Positions 37,712 through 47,000 of a stretch of DNA of 64,000 nucleotides are shown here, one piece after another. A program made the translations under genes and the position numbers. This stretch comes from Planctomycetota bacterium (lineage in GTDB: Bacteria > Planctomycetota > B15-G4). Location: positions 1-64,000 of the forward strand of contig JAJDEP010000002.1 in NCBI GenBank assembly GCA_029259715.1. Reading direction: 5' to 3'. The stretch's first letter is position 1, and every line of letters begins with the position of its first letter. The notes under the pieces are model-generated. The model ran no database searches. It worked only from the letters and a program-made list of their open reading frames with translations, and was not told the origin of the DNA.

Positions 37712-38260
37712 TCAGATCAGCAGCGCGTGGTTGGCGCGGAGGATCCGCACCGCTCCCTTGCCGGACGCGTAGCGCGGCGGGCGACGCTCATCCGAGACCG
37801 CCGGAGTGTCCGGCCCCGCGAGGGCGCCGAACGCGGCCGGATGGCCCGCGTCCCAGTCGAGGATCTGCGTGACGGCCTCGGACCGGCGCACGCTCCCCGA
37901 CGACAGGATCGGCTGCGTGGGCAGGTCGAGCAGCCGGCCATGCGGGGCGTGGGAGTGCTGTTCCTCGCCGTGCGACGCATGGGCATGTTCGGCGTGGTGC
38001 GCTTCGTCGGCGTGGTGCGCGTCATGCTCGGCGGCATGCAGGGCGTCGTGATCGTCGTGATGGGTTTCGTAGTGATCGCCCAGCCCCAGGCCCGTCACCA
38101 GATGCCCCGCTTCGCCCTGCAGGTCGTGGTCGTGCCACAGCAGCCGGTTGCCTGCGAAGGCCGGACCGGCCACCACCTGGAGCATGGCCACGCAGACGAG
38201 GGCGGTGCGGCAGGCCGGGCGAAACCGGCGCACGGAGGCGCGTGTCGTCGCTGCTTTCAT
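37712..38260 (-). CDS. His-rich exported metal-binding protein
   Basis: The protein has 182 residues from ATG 38260; a GTG at 38272 is an alternative. The signal peptide is TALVCVAMLQVVAGPAFAG. Residues about 45-105 are very rich in His, Asp and Glu (HHDDHDALHAAEHDAHHADE), a typical metal-buffering segment. The C-terminal third is not His-rich. It is the first gene of an operon with the CusB, CusA and TolC homologues, 105 bp upstream of the adaptor gene. It probably binds the exported metal in the periplasm, as a chaperone or buffer. Part of the His-rich region may be low-complexity expansion. Confidence 0.78.
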   Translation of the reverse strand: MKAATTRASVRRFRPACRTALVCVAMLQVVAGPAFAGNRLLWHDHDLQGEAGHLVTGLGLGDHYETHHDDHDALHAAEHDAHHADEAHHAEHAHASHGEEQHSHAPHGRLLDLPTQPILSSGSVRRSEAVTQILDWDAGHPAAFGALAGPDTPAVSDERRPPRYASGKGAVRILRANHALLI

Positions 38261-38278
38261 GTCAGATCCCACACACGG

Positions 38279-38307
38279 CTCTTACCACAGGCCCCGACAT
38301 CGGGCAA
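38279..38307 (-). promoter_or_regulatory. Candidate promoter of the metal-efflux operon
   Basis: On the minus strand, TTGCCC (38307-38302) and TAAGAG (38284-38279) are 17 bp apart and match 4 and 3 of 6 consensus bases. Transcription would begin near 38272, just before the His-rich protein start at 38260. Weak, found by eye. Confidence 0.3.
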
Positions 38308-38320
38308 ACCGGCGCCCCGC

Positions 38321-38914
38321 TCATCCCAGCCCCGTGGCTTCAGCCACGGCCCGCAGCGCCGCCTGATCGAGGTGCTCGACCTCACGACCGAAGAACAACT
38401 CGGTGTGGCGCACATCGCCCTTCAACCGATAGCCGGGCCGCGCTCCTTCGCGTTGCAGACCGAGCTTCTCGAGCAGCGCCACGGACGCGGCGTTGCCCTC
38501 CAGGCAGGCTCCCTCGATGCGGTGGGCCTGGCCGCAGACCAGGGCGTAGGCGCAGAGGAAGCGACCGAGGCGGGTGCCGACGCCACGCCCCCACGCCGCG
38601 CGGCTCAGCTGGAAGCCGATCTCGAAGCCGCCCGGGCTCATCTCCACCGGGATCGCAGCGCCCTGCCCGAGGAAACGGCCCTCGAGATCCTCCACCACGA
38701 AGATCGCCAGCCCCCCGGTCTCGCCGGCGGCATGGGCCTGCTCCTGTCCGTCGACGAGGGTGCCGAAGAAGGCCTCGACCTCGCCGATGGTGAGCGGCGC
38801 GAACCACAGCCAGCGCCCCACCTCGGGGTCGTCGAACATCTCGGAGAAGGCCGGGATGTCCGCGCGGGTGGCGAACCGGTAACGCTCGGTCGCGTGAGTC
38901 CAGGTGAGCGGCAT
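38321..38914 (-). CDS. GNAT-family N-acetyltransferase
   Basis: The protein has 197 residues from ATG 38914. The RimJ/RimL-like GNAT fold is visible: YRFATRADIPAFSEMFDDPE at the start, the AcCoA-binding RGVGTRLGRFLCAYA (about 110-125, the Q/RxxGxG/A motif) and EGNAASVALLEKLGLQREG near the end, where acetyl-CoA proteins typically have NxxSxxLLEKLGF. It likely acetylates a protein N-terminus or a small amine. No partner is evident. Its stop lies 60 bp from the start region of the metal-efflux operon. Confidence 0.87.
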   Translation of the reverse strand: MPLTWTHATERYRFATRADIPAFSEMFDDPEVGRWLWFAPLTIGEVEAFFGTLVDGQEQAHAAGETGGLAIFVVEDLEGRFLGQGAAIPVEMSPGGFEIGFQLSRAAWGRGVGTRLGRFLCAYALVCGQAHRIEGACLEGNAASVALLEKLGLQREGARPGYRLKGDVRHTELFFGREVEHLDQAALRAVAEATGLG

Positions 38915-38943
38915 GGCCGCGAGGATACGGATCTTGACCGCGG

Positions 38944-39540
38944 TCAGGAATCTTCGCTCGGGCGCGCCACAGAATCGGCGCCTCCCCCCGGGCCCATGGG
39001 CCGGCACACGAGCGTGCTCACGAGCAACGTCAGGTGCCCGAAGACCTCCATGGCCTCCTCCACCGGCGACCACACCGTCAGCTTGGCGCCGGGCATGAAC
39101 CCGGTCCAGCGCTTCTCGTCGAGTTGGACGGCGATGAAGTAGGCGCACATGGCGGCCGCGAGGAGGGACGTGACGACCTTGCGATCGAGATGAGGCAGCA
39201 CCCACGCGCGGCGCCACCACCCGAGCAGCAGCAGGAGCAGCAGCAGGCCATGGGGACGGTGGCCGTTGACCCACTTGAGCTCGCGCGTCAGGAAGATGGC
39301 GATGAACACGGCCAACAGCAGGAAGAACGGTTCGCGGCACGCCGCATAACGCAGCAGCGCGAAGACCACCGCAGTGCCGAGCACGACAAGGGCCATGGTC
39401 TCCAGGAACGGGATGCTCAGGGTCACGTGCCCTGCGTCCAGCAGCCAGGTCATCGTCGCGAAGAACGCGACGGGAACGGCGAACGCGGCCAGCGACAGTC
39501 GCTGCCAGAGCCACCGGACTCTCGCCGGCAGGCCCTGCAT
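38944..39540 (-). CDS. Multi-pass membrane protein of unknown function
   Basis: The protein has 198 residues from ATG 39540. About six hydrophobic segments are visible (LAAFAVPVAFFATMTWLL, MALVVLGTAVVFALLRY, PFFLLLAVFIAIFL, GLLLLLLLLGWW and others), with a charged patch RELKWVNGHRP between two of them. The ATG shares its A with the TGA of the upstream methyltransferase gene (TGATG), indicating coupled translation. The family is not recognised. Confidence 0.7.
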   Translation of the reverse strand: MQGLPARVRWLWQRLSLAAFAVPVAFFATMTWLLDAGHVTLSIPFLETMALVVLGTAVVFALLRYAACREPFFLLLAVFIAIFLTRELKWVNGHRPHGLLLLLLLLGWWRRAWVLPHLDRKVVTSLLAAAMCAYFIAVQLDEKRWTGFMPGAKLTVWSPVEEAMEVFGHLTLLVSTLVCRPMGPGGGADSVARPSEDS

Positions 39541-40220
39541 CAGGCCGGCTCCCCAAACCAACCCAGCGACTCCAGCTCGTCCGCGTCATCGGTGCGTCGC
39601 TGGATCAACACCCGCGCGTGCTCGTGGAAGGTCACCAACAAGGCGCCCGGCTCGGCGTGCCGCGCGAACAGGCGGTCGTACATCCGGTCTTCGCCGGGCC
39701 AGGGGTAGGCGAAGACCACGTCGCACTCCGCCGGCGTGAGGCCCAGGTCGGCGTAGACGTCGTGAGACGACTCGCCGTAGGTCTCACCGCTCGTGCCCAT
39801 CAGGTCCTCATCACCCGGAAGCACGAAGGAGCCGTGCGCGAACACCGCTTCGCAACCCATCTCGGCCACGAGCTCCCGGGCCCCCTCCACCAACACCTGC
39901 TGGATCTCGATCCCGTGCGCCTCGTAGGAGAGCGCGGCGGCCACGGCGCAGACGGCGCCCAGTCCGCTGCCCCATTCACAGAACACGGGCCCGCGGGCCA
40001 GCCCCCGTTCGAGGACCGACCGCAGCGCCACGTGAACGGCGCTGAGCTCGCTCGCCACGAAGCCCCGCCGGTCGTGCTCCGAAAGGGCGTCGCGCCGCTC
40101 CCGTGAGGCCGCATCGATGCGCGCCACGAGCGCGGCGGCCAGGGCGGTGTCGGCGTCACCGTGCCATGCTTCGGTCAAGCGGAGTCTCGTCGGCTCGCCA
40201 GGAGCCCGGGTGGCTGTCAT
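39540..40220 (-). CDS. Class I SAM-dependent methyltransferase-like protein
   Basis: The protein has 226 residues from ATG 40220. The Rossmann methyltransferase core shows motif I as FCEWGSGLGAV, motif II as HGIEIQ, motif IV as CDVVFAYPWPGE and a later strand GALLVTFHE. The substrate is unknown. Its stop codon overlaps the start of a membrane-protein gene (TGATG), so the pair is probably co-expressed; the methyltransferase may modify a lipid or membrane-associated compound, which is speculation. Confidence 0.72.
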   Translation of the reverse strand: MTATRAPGEPTRLRLTEAWHGDADTALAAALVARIDAASRERRDALSEHDRRGFVASELSAVHVALRSVLERGLARGPVFCEWGSGLGAVCAVAAALSYEAHGIEIQQVLVEGARELVAEMGCEAVFAHGSFVLPGDEDLMGTSGETYGESSHDVYADLGLTPAECDVVFAYPWPGEDRMYDRLFARHAEPGALLVTFHEHARVLIQRRTDDADELESLGWFGEPA

Positions 40221-40274
40221 CGCCGACCCTACCGTCTGGTGACCCGACACGCGCGTGCGGGTTCCCAGCGACCG

Positions 40275-41279
40275 TCAGGCCTGGACGGAGGCACGGCGGG
40301 CCGCGGGCTCGGGCCGGCGACGGAAGCGGCGCCACAGGACTCTCGCGATCAAGACCGAACCCAGCAGGAGCATGAGCTTTGAGCCAACGCCGCTGAACAG
40401 GCCGAAGTCGAATCGCGCCGACAGGAACTCGATCAGAGGTCTCGTCCGGGGCACCCGAACGGCCTCAACCCGGACGCCCTCGGCGGTGACGTCGATGGCC
40501 GCGTAATGGAAGGTCTCGCCCTGGCGGACCGATTCACCACCGCCTCCGCTGATGACATGGGACACGCCGAAGCGTTCGTAGAGGGCGAAGGCGTGGATGT
40601 GCCCCGCCAGGAAGAGGGTCACCCCGTGATCCGCCAGGATCTGCTCCACGGCTTCGCCGTCGGAGGCCGGCTCCATGGCGTGGTCGCGGTACGGACTCGG
40701 GTCCACCGGCGGCACGTGTGTGAACACGAACAGGTGGCGGCTGTGCTCCTTGGCCGCCGTGAGGTCGGCGTCGAGCCAGGCGCGCTGGGCCGCGTCGACC
40801 GTCCCGGTCGACGTGTCGAGCGACACGAAGTGGTCGGGTCCGAAGTCGAAGGAATACGGACCCACGGGCCCGATCCGCTCAAGATAAGCATCCCGCTGGT
40901 CCTTCGATTCGACGTCATGATTGCCGGCCGTGGCCACGAAGGGCACCGGCACCGTCGCCAGGTTCTTGCGAAACAGGTGATAGGACTCGGCGCCCTTGTA
41001 GGAGAGGTCTCCCAGGACGAGACCGAAGTCCGCCGAGTCCTCCCGCATGCGCTCGAGGACGTTGAGGAAGGCCGGCTTGCCCGCACCCGAATCGCCGAAC
41101 GCGAAGAATCTGTACTCGGGACCCGGGTCCGGGGCCCGTTCCATCGCGGCCAGGGACTCCTCCACCAACGACGGCCCCTGGCTCGACACGGCCCAGATGT
41201 ACGCGTAGCGACCGAACATCACGATCAGCGCGATCAGGATGACCCGTTCGAGTTTGCGCCCCTTGCCCGAGAGGCTCAT
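40275..41279 (-). CDS. Membrane-anchored metallophosphoesterase
   Basis: The protein has 334 residues from ATG 41279. One membrane helix sits at residues about 11-31 and a second near the C-terminus (LMLLLGSVLIARVLW). Between them is a calcineurin-like phosphoesterase domain with ordered metal-binding motifs: FGDSG, GDLSYKG, GNHDVE, FTHVPP and GHIHAF. The domain probably faces the periplasm. It resembles purple-acid-phosphatase-like and 3',5'-cAMP phosphodiesterase-like enzymes; the substrate cannot be told. There is no obvious operon partner. Confidence 0.87.
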   Translation of the reverse strand: MSLSGKGRKLERVILIALIVMFGRYAYIWAVSSQGPSLVEESLAAMERAPDPGPEYRFFAFGDSGAGKPAFLNVLERMREDSADFGLVLGDLSYKGAESYHLFRKNLATVPVPFVATAGNHDVESKDQRDAYLERIGPVGPYSFDFGPDHFVSLDTSTGTVDAAQRAWLDADLTAAKEHSRHLFVFTHVPPVDPSPYRDHAMEPASDGEAVEQILADHGVTLFLAGHIHAFALYERFGVSHVISGGGGESVRQGETFHYAAIDVTAEGVRVEAVRVPRTRPLIEFLSARFDFGLFSGVGSKLMLLLGSVLIARVLWRRFRRRPEPAARRASVQA

Positions 41280-41541
41280 CGGCGACGCCCTCGTCCCCAC
41301 AGCACGACGGCGACAGGAAGGGCTGACAGACGCATGGCATTCCGGTGCAGGCGATCGGGAGGGGGCGAAGCGATCGGGCGGAAGCAGCGCGATCACCATC
41401 GGGCGGAGGCGGAAAGGATGCCATATCGCCGCGGCCCCAGGATGATGAGCCGATGACGATGCCGTCACATGCCACAGCACGTCCGGCCACGGCGGGAGCG
41501 AGACGCAGCGCGACGGGACCGCCCCCCACTCGGGCCGCTGC

Positions 41542-43371
41542 CTACTGTGTCACGCCCTTCATTGCATTCGAGATCGAAATGCCGAAGGGCGCGGTCGGAT
41601 CCACGACTCCGTACTGCACCCAGATCTCGATGCCCGCGGGCACGCCTGTGGGGAAAACGAAGGGCAACGGGATCTCTCCCGACGGCGACGAGGTGAGCGG
41701 CACCAGGGTGAAGAACGGGAAGGCCACGAGGATGCCCCCGTAGAAGGGCACCGGGGTCGAGGAGGTCGCCTGGAACTGAGCACAGAAGGCGCCCGGGGGC
41801 ACGTTCGACAGGTCGAGGTGGCCTGACGTGCCGCCGACGAGCAGGCCCGTCCCGTCGAGCGTCGGATCGCCCAGGGCGCCGGCCGTGGCCCCGCCCAGGT
41901 CCTGCCACCCGCTCATCTCGATGGCGTAGGCGGCGCCGGCGCCGGAGGCCGTCTCGTCCGGCGTGCTGTTCACGCCGTTCGAATCGCTGTCCTCCCCCGG
42001 TGCGCCGATCAGGGCCAGGTCCCGGTCGAGGTCCACCCGCTGCCCGAAGTCGTCGAAGCTGCTGCTGGGGGTCGCCTTGAGGTAGGCGTGCTGGGTCCAC
42101 GTCGTTCCGTTGCGCGTGAATACGTAGGCCGCGCCCGAGGTCGGCAGGGTGTTGTCCGACGCATCGCCGCCGTGACCCGATGCGGCCGAGTCCTCACCGG
42201 GTGCGCCGACCACGATGGTGTTCTCCCCGATCGACACGCCGAAGCCGAACTCGTCCCACTCCTCGGCATTCGACGCTTTCAGGTAGGCCTGTTGCGACCA
42301 GATCGAGCCGCTGCGGGTGAAGACGTAGGCGGCACCGGAGCGCGTGGCGCTCTCGTCGCCCTGATCGCCATTGATGCCCGTGGCGGCACTGTCCTCGAGA
42401 TGGGCGCCGGCCACCAGGGTGTCGCCGGAGATGTCGCAGCGCCATCCGAAGGAGTCCTCGGCGTCGGTGTTCGAGGCCTTGACGTAGGCCTCCTGGCTCC
42501 ACGCTGTGCCGCTGCGCGTGAACACGTAGACCGCACCGGAGTCCGTCTGGCTGTTGTCGCTGCCATCACCGTCGATGCCCGTCGCCCCGCTGTCCTCGCT
42601 GAGGGCGCCGACCAGGACCGTATCGCCGTCGATCTTCACGGCACTGCCGAACTGGTCCTCGAAGCCCGTGTTGGAGGCCTTGAGATAGGCCTCTTGGGTC
42701 CACGTCGCCCCGCTGCGGGTGAACACGTACGCGGCACCGGAGTTCGTGTTGCCGTTGCTGGACTGGTCACCGTTCACGCCGGTGGCGACGCTGTCCTCCC
42801 CGATCGATCCCACCACCAGGGTGTCGCCGGAGAGGGCCACCGTGGTGCCAAACTGGTCGGACTGCCCCGAATTGGATGCCTTCACGTAGGCCTGTTGCGA
42901 CCAATTCCCGGCGCCGTCACGGACGAAGACGTACACCGCCCCGGACCCCGCCATGCTGTTGTCCGAAGCGTCACCGTTGACGCCTGTGGCATTGCTGGCC
43001 TCGAAGGGCGCCCCCACCGCGATGGTATCGCCGTCGACGGCCACCGAGACGCTGAAGAGATCGAACACGTCGGTGTTCGAGGCCTTGAGGTAGGCGTCGA
43101 GGGTCCAGGTCGCGCCGTTGCGGACGTACACGTAGGCCGCGCCTGCGAAGTCCGCGTCGTTGTTCTCCACCGGGTCGACGCCGGTCCCGCTGCCCGCCTC
43201 GCGGGGCGCACCGACCACCACCGTGTCCCCCGACACGGCGAGCGCATTGCCGAAGCGGTCGCTCTGATCTGAGTTGAAGGCCTTGAGATAGGCCTGCTGC
43301 TGGATGCCCTGGGCGGCGCCGGACGCCGCGAGTGAGACCAGGACCAGAACGGCGCATGCAACACGAGCCAT
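41542..43371 (-). CDS. Secreted FG-GAP beta-propeller protein with C-terminal sorting-like module
   Basis: The protein has 609 residues. A signal peptide (ACAVLVLVSLAASGAAQG) is followed by seven repeats of about 60 residues. Each has the form AYLKASNT..DQFG..VA.SGDTLVVGA..EDS.ATG.NGD....SGAAYVFTRSG, which matches FG-GAP / integrin-alpha-like blades with acidic calcium-binding loops; seven blades would close a full propeller. The last about 110 residues (from GWQDLGG), ending FGISISNAMKGVTQ, are homologous to the end of the metalloprotease at 13247. It is likely extracellular or on the cell surface, in adhesion or ligand binding. There are no clear operon partners. Confidence 0.88.
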   Translation of the reverse strand: MARVACAVLVLVSLAASGAAQGIQQQAYLKAFNSDQSDRFGNALAVSGDTVVVGAPREAGSGTGVDPVENNDADFAGAAYVYVRNGATWTLDAYLKASNTDVFDLFSVSVAVDGDTIAVGAPFEASNATGVNGDASDNSMAGSGAVYVFVRDGAGNWSQQAYVKASNSGQSDQFGTTVALSGDTLVVGSIGEDSVATGVNGDQSSNGNTNSGAAYVFTRSGATWTQEAYLKASNTGFEDQFGSAVKIDGDTVLVGALSEDSGATGIDGDGSDNSQTDSGAVYVFTRSGTAWSQEAYVKASNTDAEDSFGWRCDISGDTLVAGAHLEDSAATGINGDQGDESATRSGAAYVFTRSGSIWSQQAYLKASNAEEWDEFGFGVSIGENTIVVGAPGEDSAASGHGGDASDNTLPTSGAAYVFTRNGTTWTQHAYLKATPSSSFDDFGQRVDLDRDLALIGAPGEDSDSNGVNSTPDETASGAGAAYAIEMSGWQDLGGATAGALGDPTLDGTGLLVGGTSGHLDLSNVPPGAFCAQFQATSSTPVPFYGGILVAFPFFTLVPLTSSPSGEIPLPFVFPTGVPAGIEIWVQYGVVDPTAPFGISISNAMKGVTQ

Positions 43372-43509
43372 CGGTGCGCTCCATCACCTGGGGAGAAGCC
43401 AAGTCCGCCCCGGGGCCCGATTCGGACGAGCCGCCGGCGCGGACTCCAGCCTAAGGGCGCGGCCGGCATGCAGCCACCGATTCCCCCTGCCGGCCCCCCG
43501 AGGGGCGCT

Positions 43510-44820
43510 TCAGTTCGGCATGCCGCTCGGCGCCGGCAAGCTGCAGCCGAACTTGTCGAGGATCTTCGAACTCCCCACGGCCACGGCGTCCTCCAGCGAG
43601 AGGCGCGGCAACCAGACGGCCGAGTCGACGCTGAGATCGCTGCCCTTCAGGTTCAGGCCCAGGATCGACCGCAGCATGTTCTCGCGCGTCTTGAGCACCT
43701 TGACGTCGGCCTCCGCCGCATTGCGATCGATGATCGTGCGCGACGCGTAGGCGGCCGCCCACTCGGGCGACACCGGCAGCGTCACGTCGGCGACCACGCA
43801 GTCCTCGGCCTCGTCCATCAGGTCCGACTCGTCCTCGATCTCGTCGGCGTCCATCTTGGTGTCGAACTCGAGGTAGTCGGCCACCACGTTCCCGCCGAAC
43901 AGCGTCTCGTTCATGATCACGCCCTTGCTGCGCTTGGCGTTGTCGATGCCGTAGTAGTCGCTGCACATGAGCACGTTGCCGCGCCCCTCGACCACGGTGC
44001 TCGACTCGAGCTTGAGCGCGGCGCCGCCGAAGGTCGCGAACGGATCGTGCTTCTCGCTGAACAACGAGGTGTTGTGGTTGAACAGGAACTTCGGCGTGGC
44101 GTCGCCCTCACCCGCCCACGAGGTCTTGAGCGAGAAGCCGTCACCGGTGTTGTTGATGGCCAGGTTGTTCTCGACCACCATCGTGGAGCCCTGGTGACCC
44201 CAGAGCATGAACGCGCCGCCCGTGGGGGCCGTGTTCATGACGATGCAGTTGCGCACCTCGACGTTCCCCAGCTTCCATGGTGCGACCGACAGGCCGCCGC
44301 TCTCGGGAGTGGGCATGTCACCCGTCTTCGGGTTGGCCATGCGGATGATCTTGAGCTCGCCGCCAGCTGCGTAGCGGTTGCGGTCGCCGTTGTCGATGAT
44401 CAGGCCGTCGACCACGATCTTGTGCGCCGCGTTCTTGCGCCACTTCGACAGGTCGATGGAGAGCCGATGGCCGGTGTCGAAGTTGTCGGACCGGTTGTTG
44501 CCGCTCAGGATCGTCTTGTGGGCACCCCACGGGTCCCGCACCGTGAAGTCCTGATTGAATCCACCGTAGATCTCGACGGGCACGGTGATCTGATCGGAAC
44601 CGCTCTCGCCCCGCCCGAGGTACACGCCCTCGGCGATGAAGATGCGATCGCCGTCCTCGAGCTTGGAGGCGATGTTGCCCATGTCCTTGGCGGGCTTTTC
44701 GATGGTGCCCGACTTGCCCTTGCCCCGCTCGATGGAGACGTACCAGTCGCGGGCCGTGGCTTCGCCCGCCGTGAGCAGCAGGGACAGGCACAGCGAAATC
44801 TTCAGGGTCAGGCGTGGCAT
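43510..44820 (-). CDS. Secreted right-handed beta-helix protein
   Basis: The protein has 436 residues from ATG 44820 with a GGAGAG ribosome site. The signal peptide is LCLSLLLTAGEATA. The remainder shows the short-strand pattern of pectin-lyase-like parallel beta-helices: DWYVSIERG..GKSGTIEKPAKD near the start (the DUF1565-type pattern of an item list with a 'continuous over residue range' feel), then GVYLG, KTILSGNN, IVVDGLIIDNG, VEVRNCIVMN, MVVENNLAINN and FLFNHNTSL. Such folds bind or cleave polysaccharides, but catalytic residues could not be identified. It is divergent from the hydrolase-TPR gene at 45093. Confidence 0.78.
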   Translation of the reverse strand: MPRLTLKISLCLSLLLTAGEATARDWYVSIERGKGKSGTIEKPAKDMGNIASKLEDGDRIFIAEGVYLGRGESGSDQITVPVEIYGGFNQDFTVRDPWGAHKTILSGNNRSDNFDTGHRLSIDLSKWRKNAAHKIVVDGLIIDNGDRNRYAAGGELKIIRMANPKTGDMPTPESGGLSVAPWKLGNVEVRNCIVMNTAPTGGAFMLWGHQGSTMVVENNLAINNTGDGFSLKTSWAGEGDATPKFLFNHNTSLFSEKHDPFATFGGAALKLESSTVVEGRGNVLMCSDYYGIDNAKRSKGVIMNETLFGGNVVADYLEFDTKMDADEIEDESDLMDEAEDCVVADVTLPVSPEWAAAYASRTIIDRNAAEADVKVLKTRENMLRSILGLNLKGSDLSVDSAVWLPRLSLEDAVAVGSSKILDKFGCSLPAPSGMPN

Positions 44821-45092
44821 GGGGCTCTCCGGGCGGACGGGTTGCAGGGGGAAGGGAGTCGCAGTCGGGCGGCCAGGGTGGCAAGGGGCCCGCACCTGGG
44901 GAGGCGAGATCGGCAGCCCCGACCCGCCAGATTCTCTCAGGGATTCTCCTCAGAGTGTGTTCGCATTCGCATCTCCTCGTCCGCCAAGCGGTCGGCCTTC
45001 CGTTGACGCTGGAATTGTGTGTCGCCGGGACGTTGTTCGTCGTCGGGACGGGGCACCGGGCTCGAAGACCAGATCGAAGGGGGATCGAACGC

Positions 45093-46316
45093 ATGCCAAT
45101 TCGCCAGCCGAAGTCTTGCCCTGCCACGACTCACGGGGCTCGCCTTCCCACCGCCCTCCTGTGCCTCCTGGCCTTGGCGAGTCCGGCTCTCGCAGCCCCC
45201 CAGGACAGCGATCCTCACCAGATGACGTCCTACGGGATCGTGCTCGAGACCGAGCCCGGGAGCGTCGAGCGGGAGGTCGTGACGTACCAGCGACCGGACG
45301 GGTCCACCGGGCGCATCCACCTCTTGCGGCCGCGCTCGAGCGCCCGCAACCGGGCCGCGCTCCCGGTGGTGGTCATGGCCGCCGCCACGCGCCAGGGATC
45401 GGTGACCGAACGCCCCCAATACGTGACCTGGGCCCGTGCGCTCGGTGAGGCCGGCATCGCCACGGCCCTCTTCGAGAGTTCCTGGGGCACCCACGAGGCG
45501 GAGATCGGCCACGTCTTCTCGGCTCTCGCCGCCAAGGGGCCGGACTGGGGTCTGCGCCCCGACGCCATCGGCGCCTTCGCCGCCTCCGGCAACGTGATGG
45601 GCTTCTATGACGAGATCGCGGACCCCCACAGCAAGGTGCGCTGCGCGGCCCTGTACTACGGCGCCCCCGAGACGGCCACGCCCCCCACCGGCATGTCGAT
45701 GTTGCTCGTGAGCGCCGGGCGGGACGCCCCCGGCCTCAACGCGCGCATCGGCGACTTCGCCCGCCACAGCATGGACGCCGGCGACGATGTGGAGTGGATC
45801 CACTACGCGGACGGTCACCACGCCTTCGACATCCTGGACGACACCGATCGCTCCCGGGCGATCATCGCCCGGACGGTGGACTTCTTCGTCGCCGAACTGA
45901 CCGAGACGACCCTGGCTTCACCAGGGGCCAACCGGCTCCGCAAGGCCCTGTCCCACTACGCTTATCAGGAGTGGGAGTCTGCCGCCGACGCCTACCGGGC
46001 GCACCTGCAGGACGAACCGGAGGACTTGTTGGCCTGGCATCGCCTCGGCCGCTCGGAGATGGAGGTCGGCCGCTTCGCAGCGTCCGCCGTCGCCCTCACC
46101 CAGGCCGCCGCGGGCGGACATCAACCGCAGACGACATACTACGACGCAGCCTGCATGGCCGCCCTGGCCGGCGACCCGGCGCAGGCCATCGGGTTGCTCG
46201 AGTCCGCCATGAGAGCCGGCTACGACGACCGCGACCACATGCGGCGCGACCCCGACCTGGTCAGCCTCGCGGAAGAGCCCGGATTCAAACGGCTCCTGGA
46301 GGAACGCGCCCGCTGA
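45093..46316 (+). CDS. Exported dienelactone-hydrolase-like protein with TPR tail
   Basis: The protein has 407 residues from ATG 45093, with an AAGGGGGA ribosome site 8-10 nt upstream. It has a signal peptide (LLCLLALASPALAAPQ). Residues about 50-270 form an alpha/beta hydrolase domain: the probable nucleophile is Ser in FAASGNVMG (a GxSxG-like elbow with Ala for the first Gly), Asp in SAGRDAP and His in DGHHAFD. Residues about 285-405 contain TPR-like helices (YQEWESAADAYRAHLQDEPE, AWHRLGRSEMEVGRF). It may cleave an ester in the periplasm. The TPR part may hold a partner. Confidence 0.78.
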   Translation: MPIRQPKSCPATTHGARLPTALLCLLALASPALAAPQDSDPHQMTSYGIVLETEPGSVEREVVTYQRPDGSTGRIHLLRPRSSARNRAALPVVVMAAATRQGSVTERPQYVTWARALGEAGIATALFESSWGTHEAEIGHVFSALAAKGPDWGLRPDAIGAFAASGNVMGFYDEIADPHSKVRCAALYYGAPETATPPTGMSMLLVSAGRDAPGLNARIGDFARHSMDAGDDVEWIHYADGHHAFDILDDTDRSRAIIARTVDFFVAELTETTLASPGANRLRKALSHYAYQEWESAADAYRAHLQDEPEDLLAWHRLGRSEMEVGRFAASAVALTQAAAGGHQPQTTYYDAACMAALAGDPAQAIGLLESAMRAGYDDRDHMRRDPDLVSLAEEPGFKRLLEERAR

Positions 46317-46458
46317 TCCGCAGGCGCCGGCTGCTCGACCTCCCTCTCCGGCCTCCTCGGGATTCCTGAATCCGAGCACTTCGGACGAGCGAATCCCGTG
46401 GTGACGGCTTCGTCGGGCGACCCCGCGCGCCGAACTGGCCTGAACCCCGGCGGGTCCC

Positions 46459-46926
46459 ATGCGCACATTCCACTTCCAGCGCGAGATCACCGTGGCCCGA
46501 ACCCTCGACGACGTCTTCGCCTTCTTCTCGGACCCGCACAACCTCGAGGCCCTCACGCCGCCCTGGCTGCACTTCCGCATCGAGTCGCTGTCGACCCCGA
46601 CGGTGGGCGTGGGCACCGAGATCCACTACGCGCTGAAGCTGCGCGGCATCCCCATCCGCTGGACGAGCCGTATCCCCGTGTGGGAACCGCCGCGGCGCTT
46701 CGTCGACGAGCAGATCCGCGGGCCCTATCGCCTGTGGCGCCACCTGCACACCTTCGAAGCCCGTGGCGAGGGCACCCTCGTCCGTGACCAGGTGGAGTAC
46801 GCACCCCTCGGCGGATGGCTCGCCGACCGCCTCATCGTGCGCCGCGATCTCGAGCGCATCTTCGATTATCGGCAGGCCCGCCTGACCGACCTCCTCGACA
46901 CGCGCACGGCTTCGGCAATGGCCTGA
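46459..46926 (+). CDS. SRPBCC-family protein
   Basis: The protein has 155 residues. The helix-grip fold is recognisable: FHFQREITVARTLDDVFAFF, SDPHNLEALTPPWLHF, GTEIHYALKLRGIPIRWTSR and VRDQVEYAPLGGWLADRLIV. This pattern matches the CDP-cholesterol-binding / 'ligand-binding SRPBCC' group that often accompanies SDR or cell-division-inhibitor SulA-like proteins. No ligand is inferable. It stands alone between the hydrolase-TPR gene (142 bp upstream) and the fasciclin gene (74 bp downstream). Confidence 0.83.
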   Translation: MRTFHFQREITVARTLDDVFAFFSDPHNLEALTPPWLHFRIESLSTPTVGVGTEIHYALKLRGIPIRWTSRIPVWEPPRRFVDEQIRGPYRLWRHLHTFEARGEGTLVRDQVEYAPLGGWLADRLIVRRDLERIFDYRQARLTDLLDTRTASAMA

Positions 46927-47000
46927 ATCCGCAGCCCGTCCTCCGGCGAAAGGTGAGGTGAAGAGCACATTCATCTCCCCTTCGATCGCTGGAGAACACC

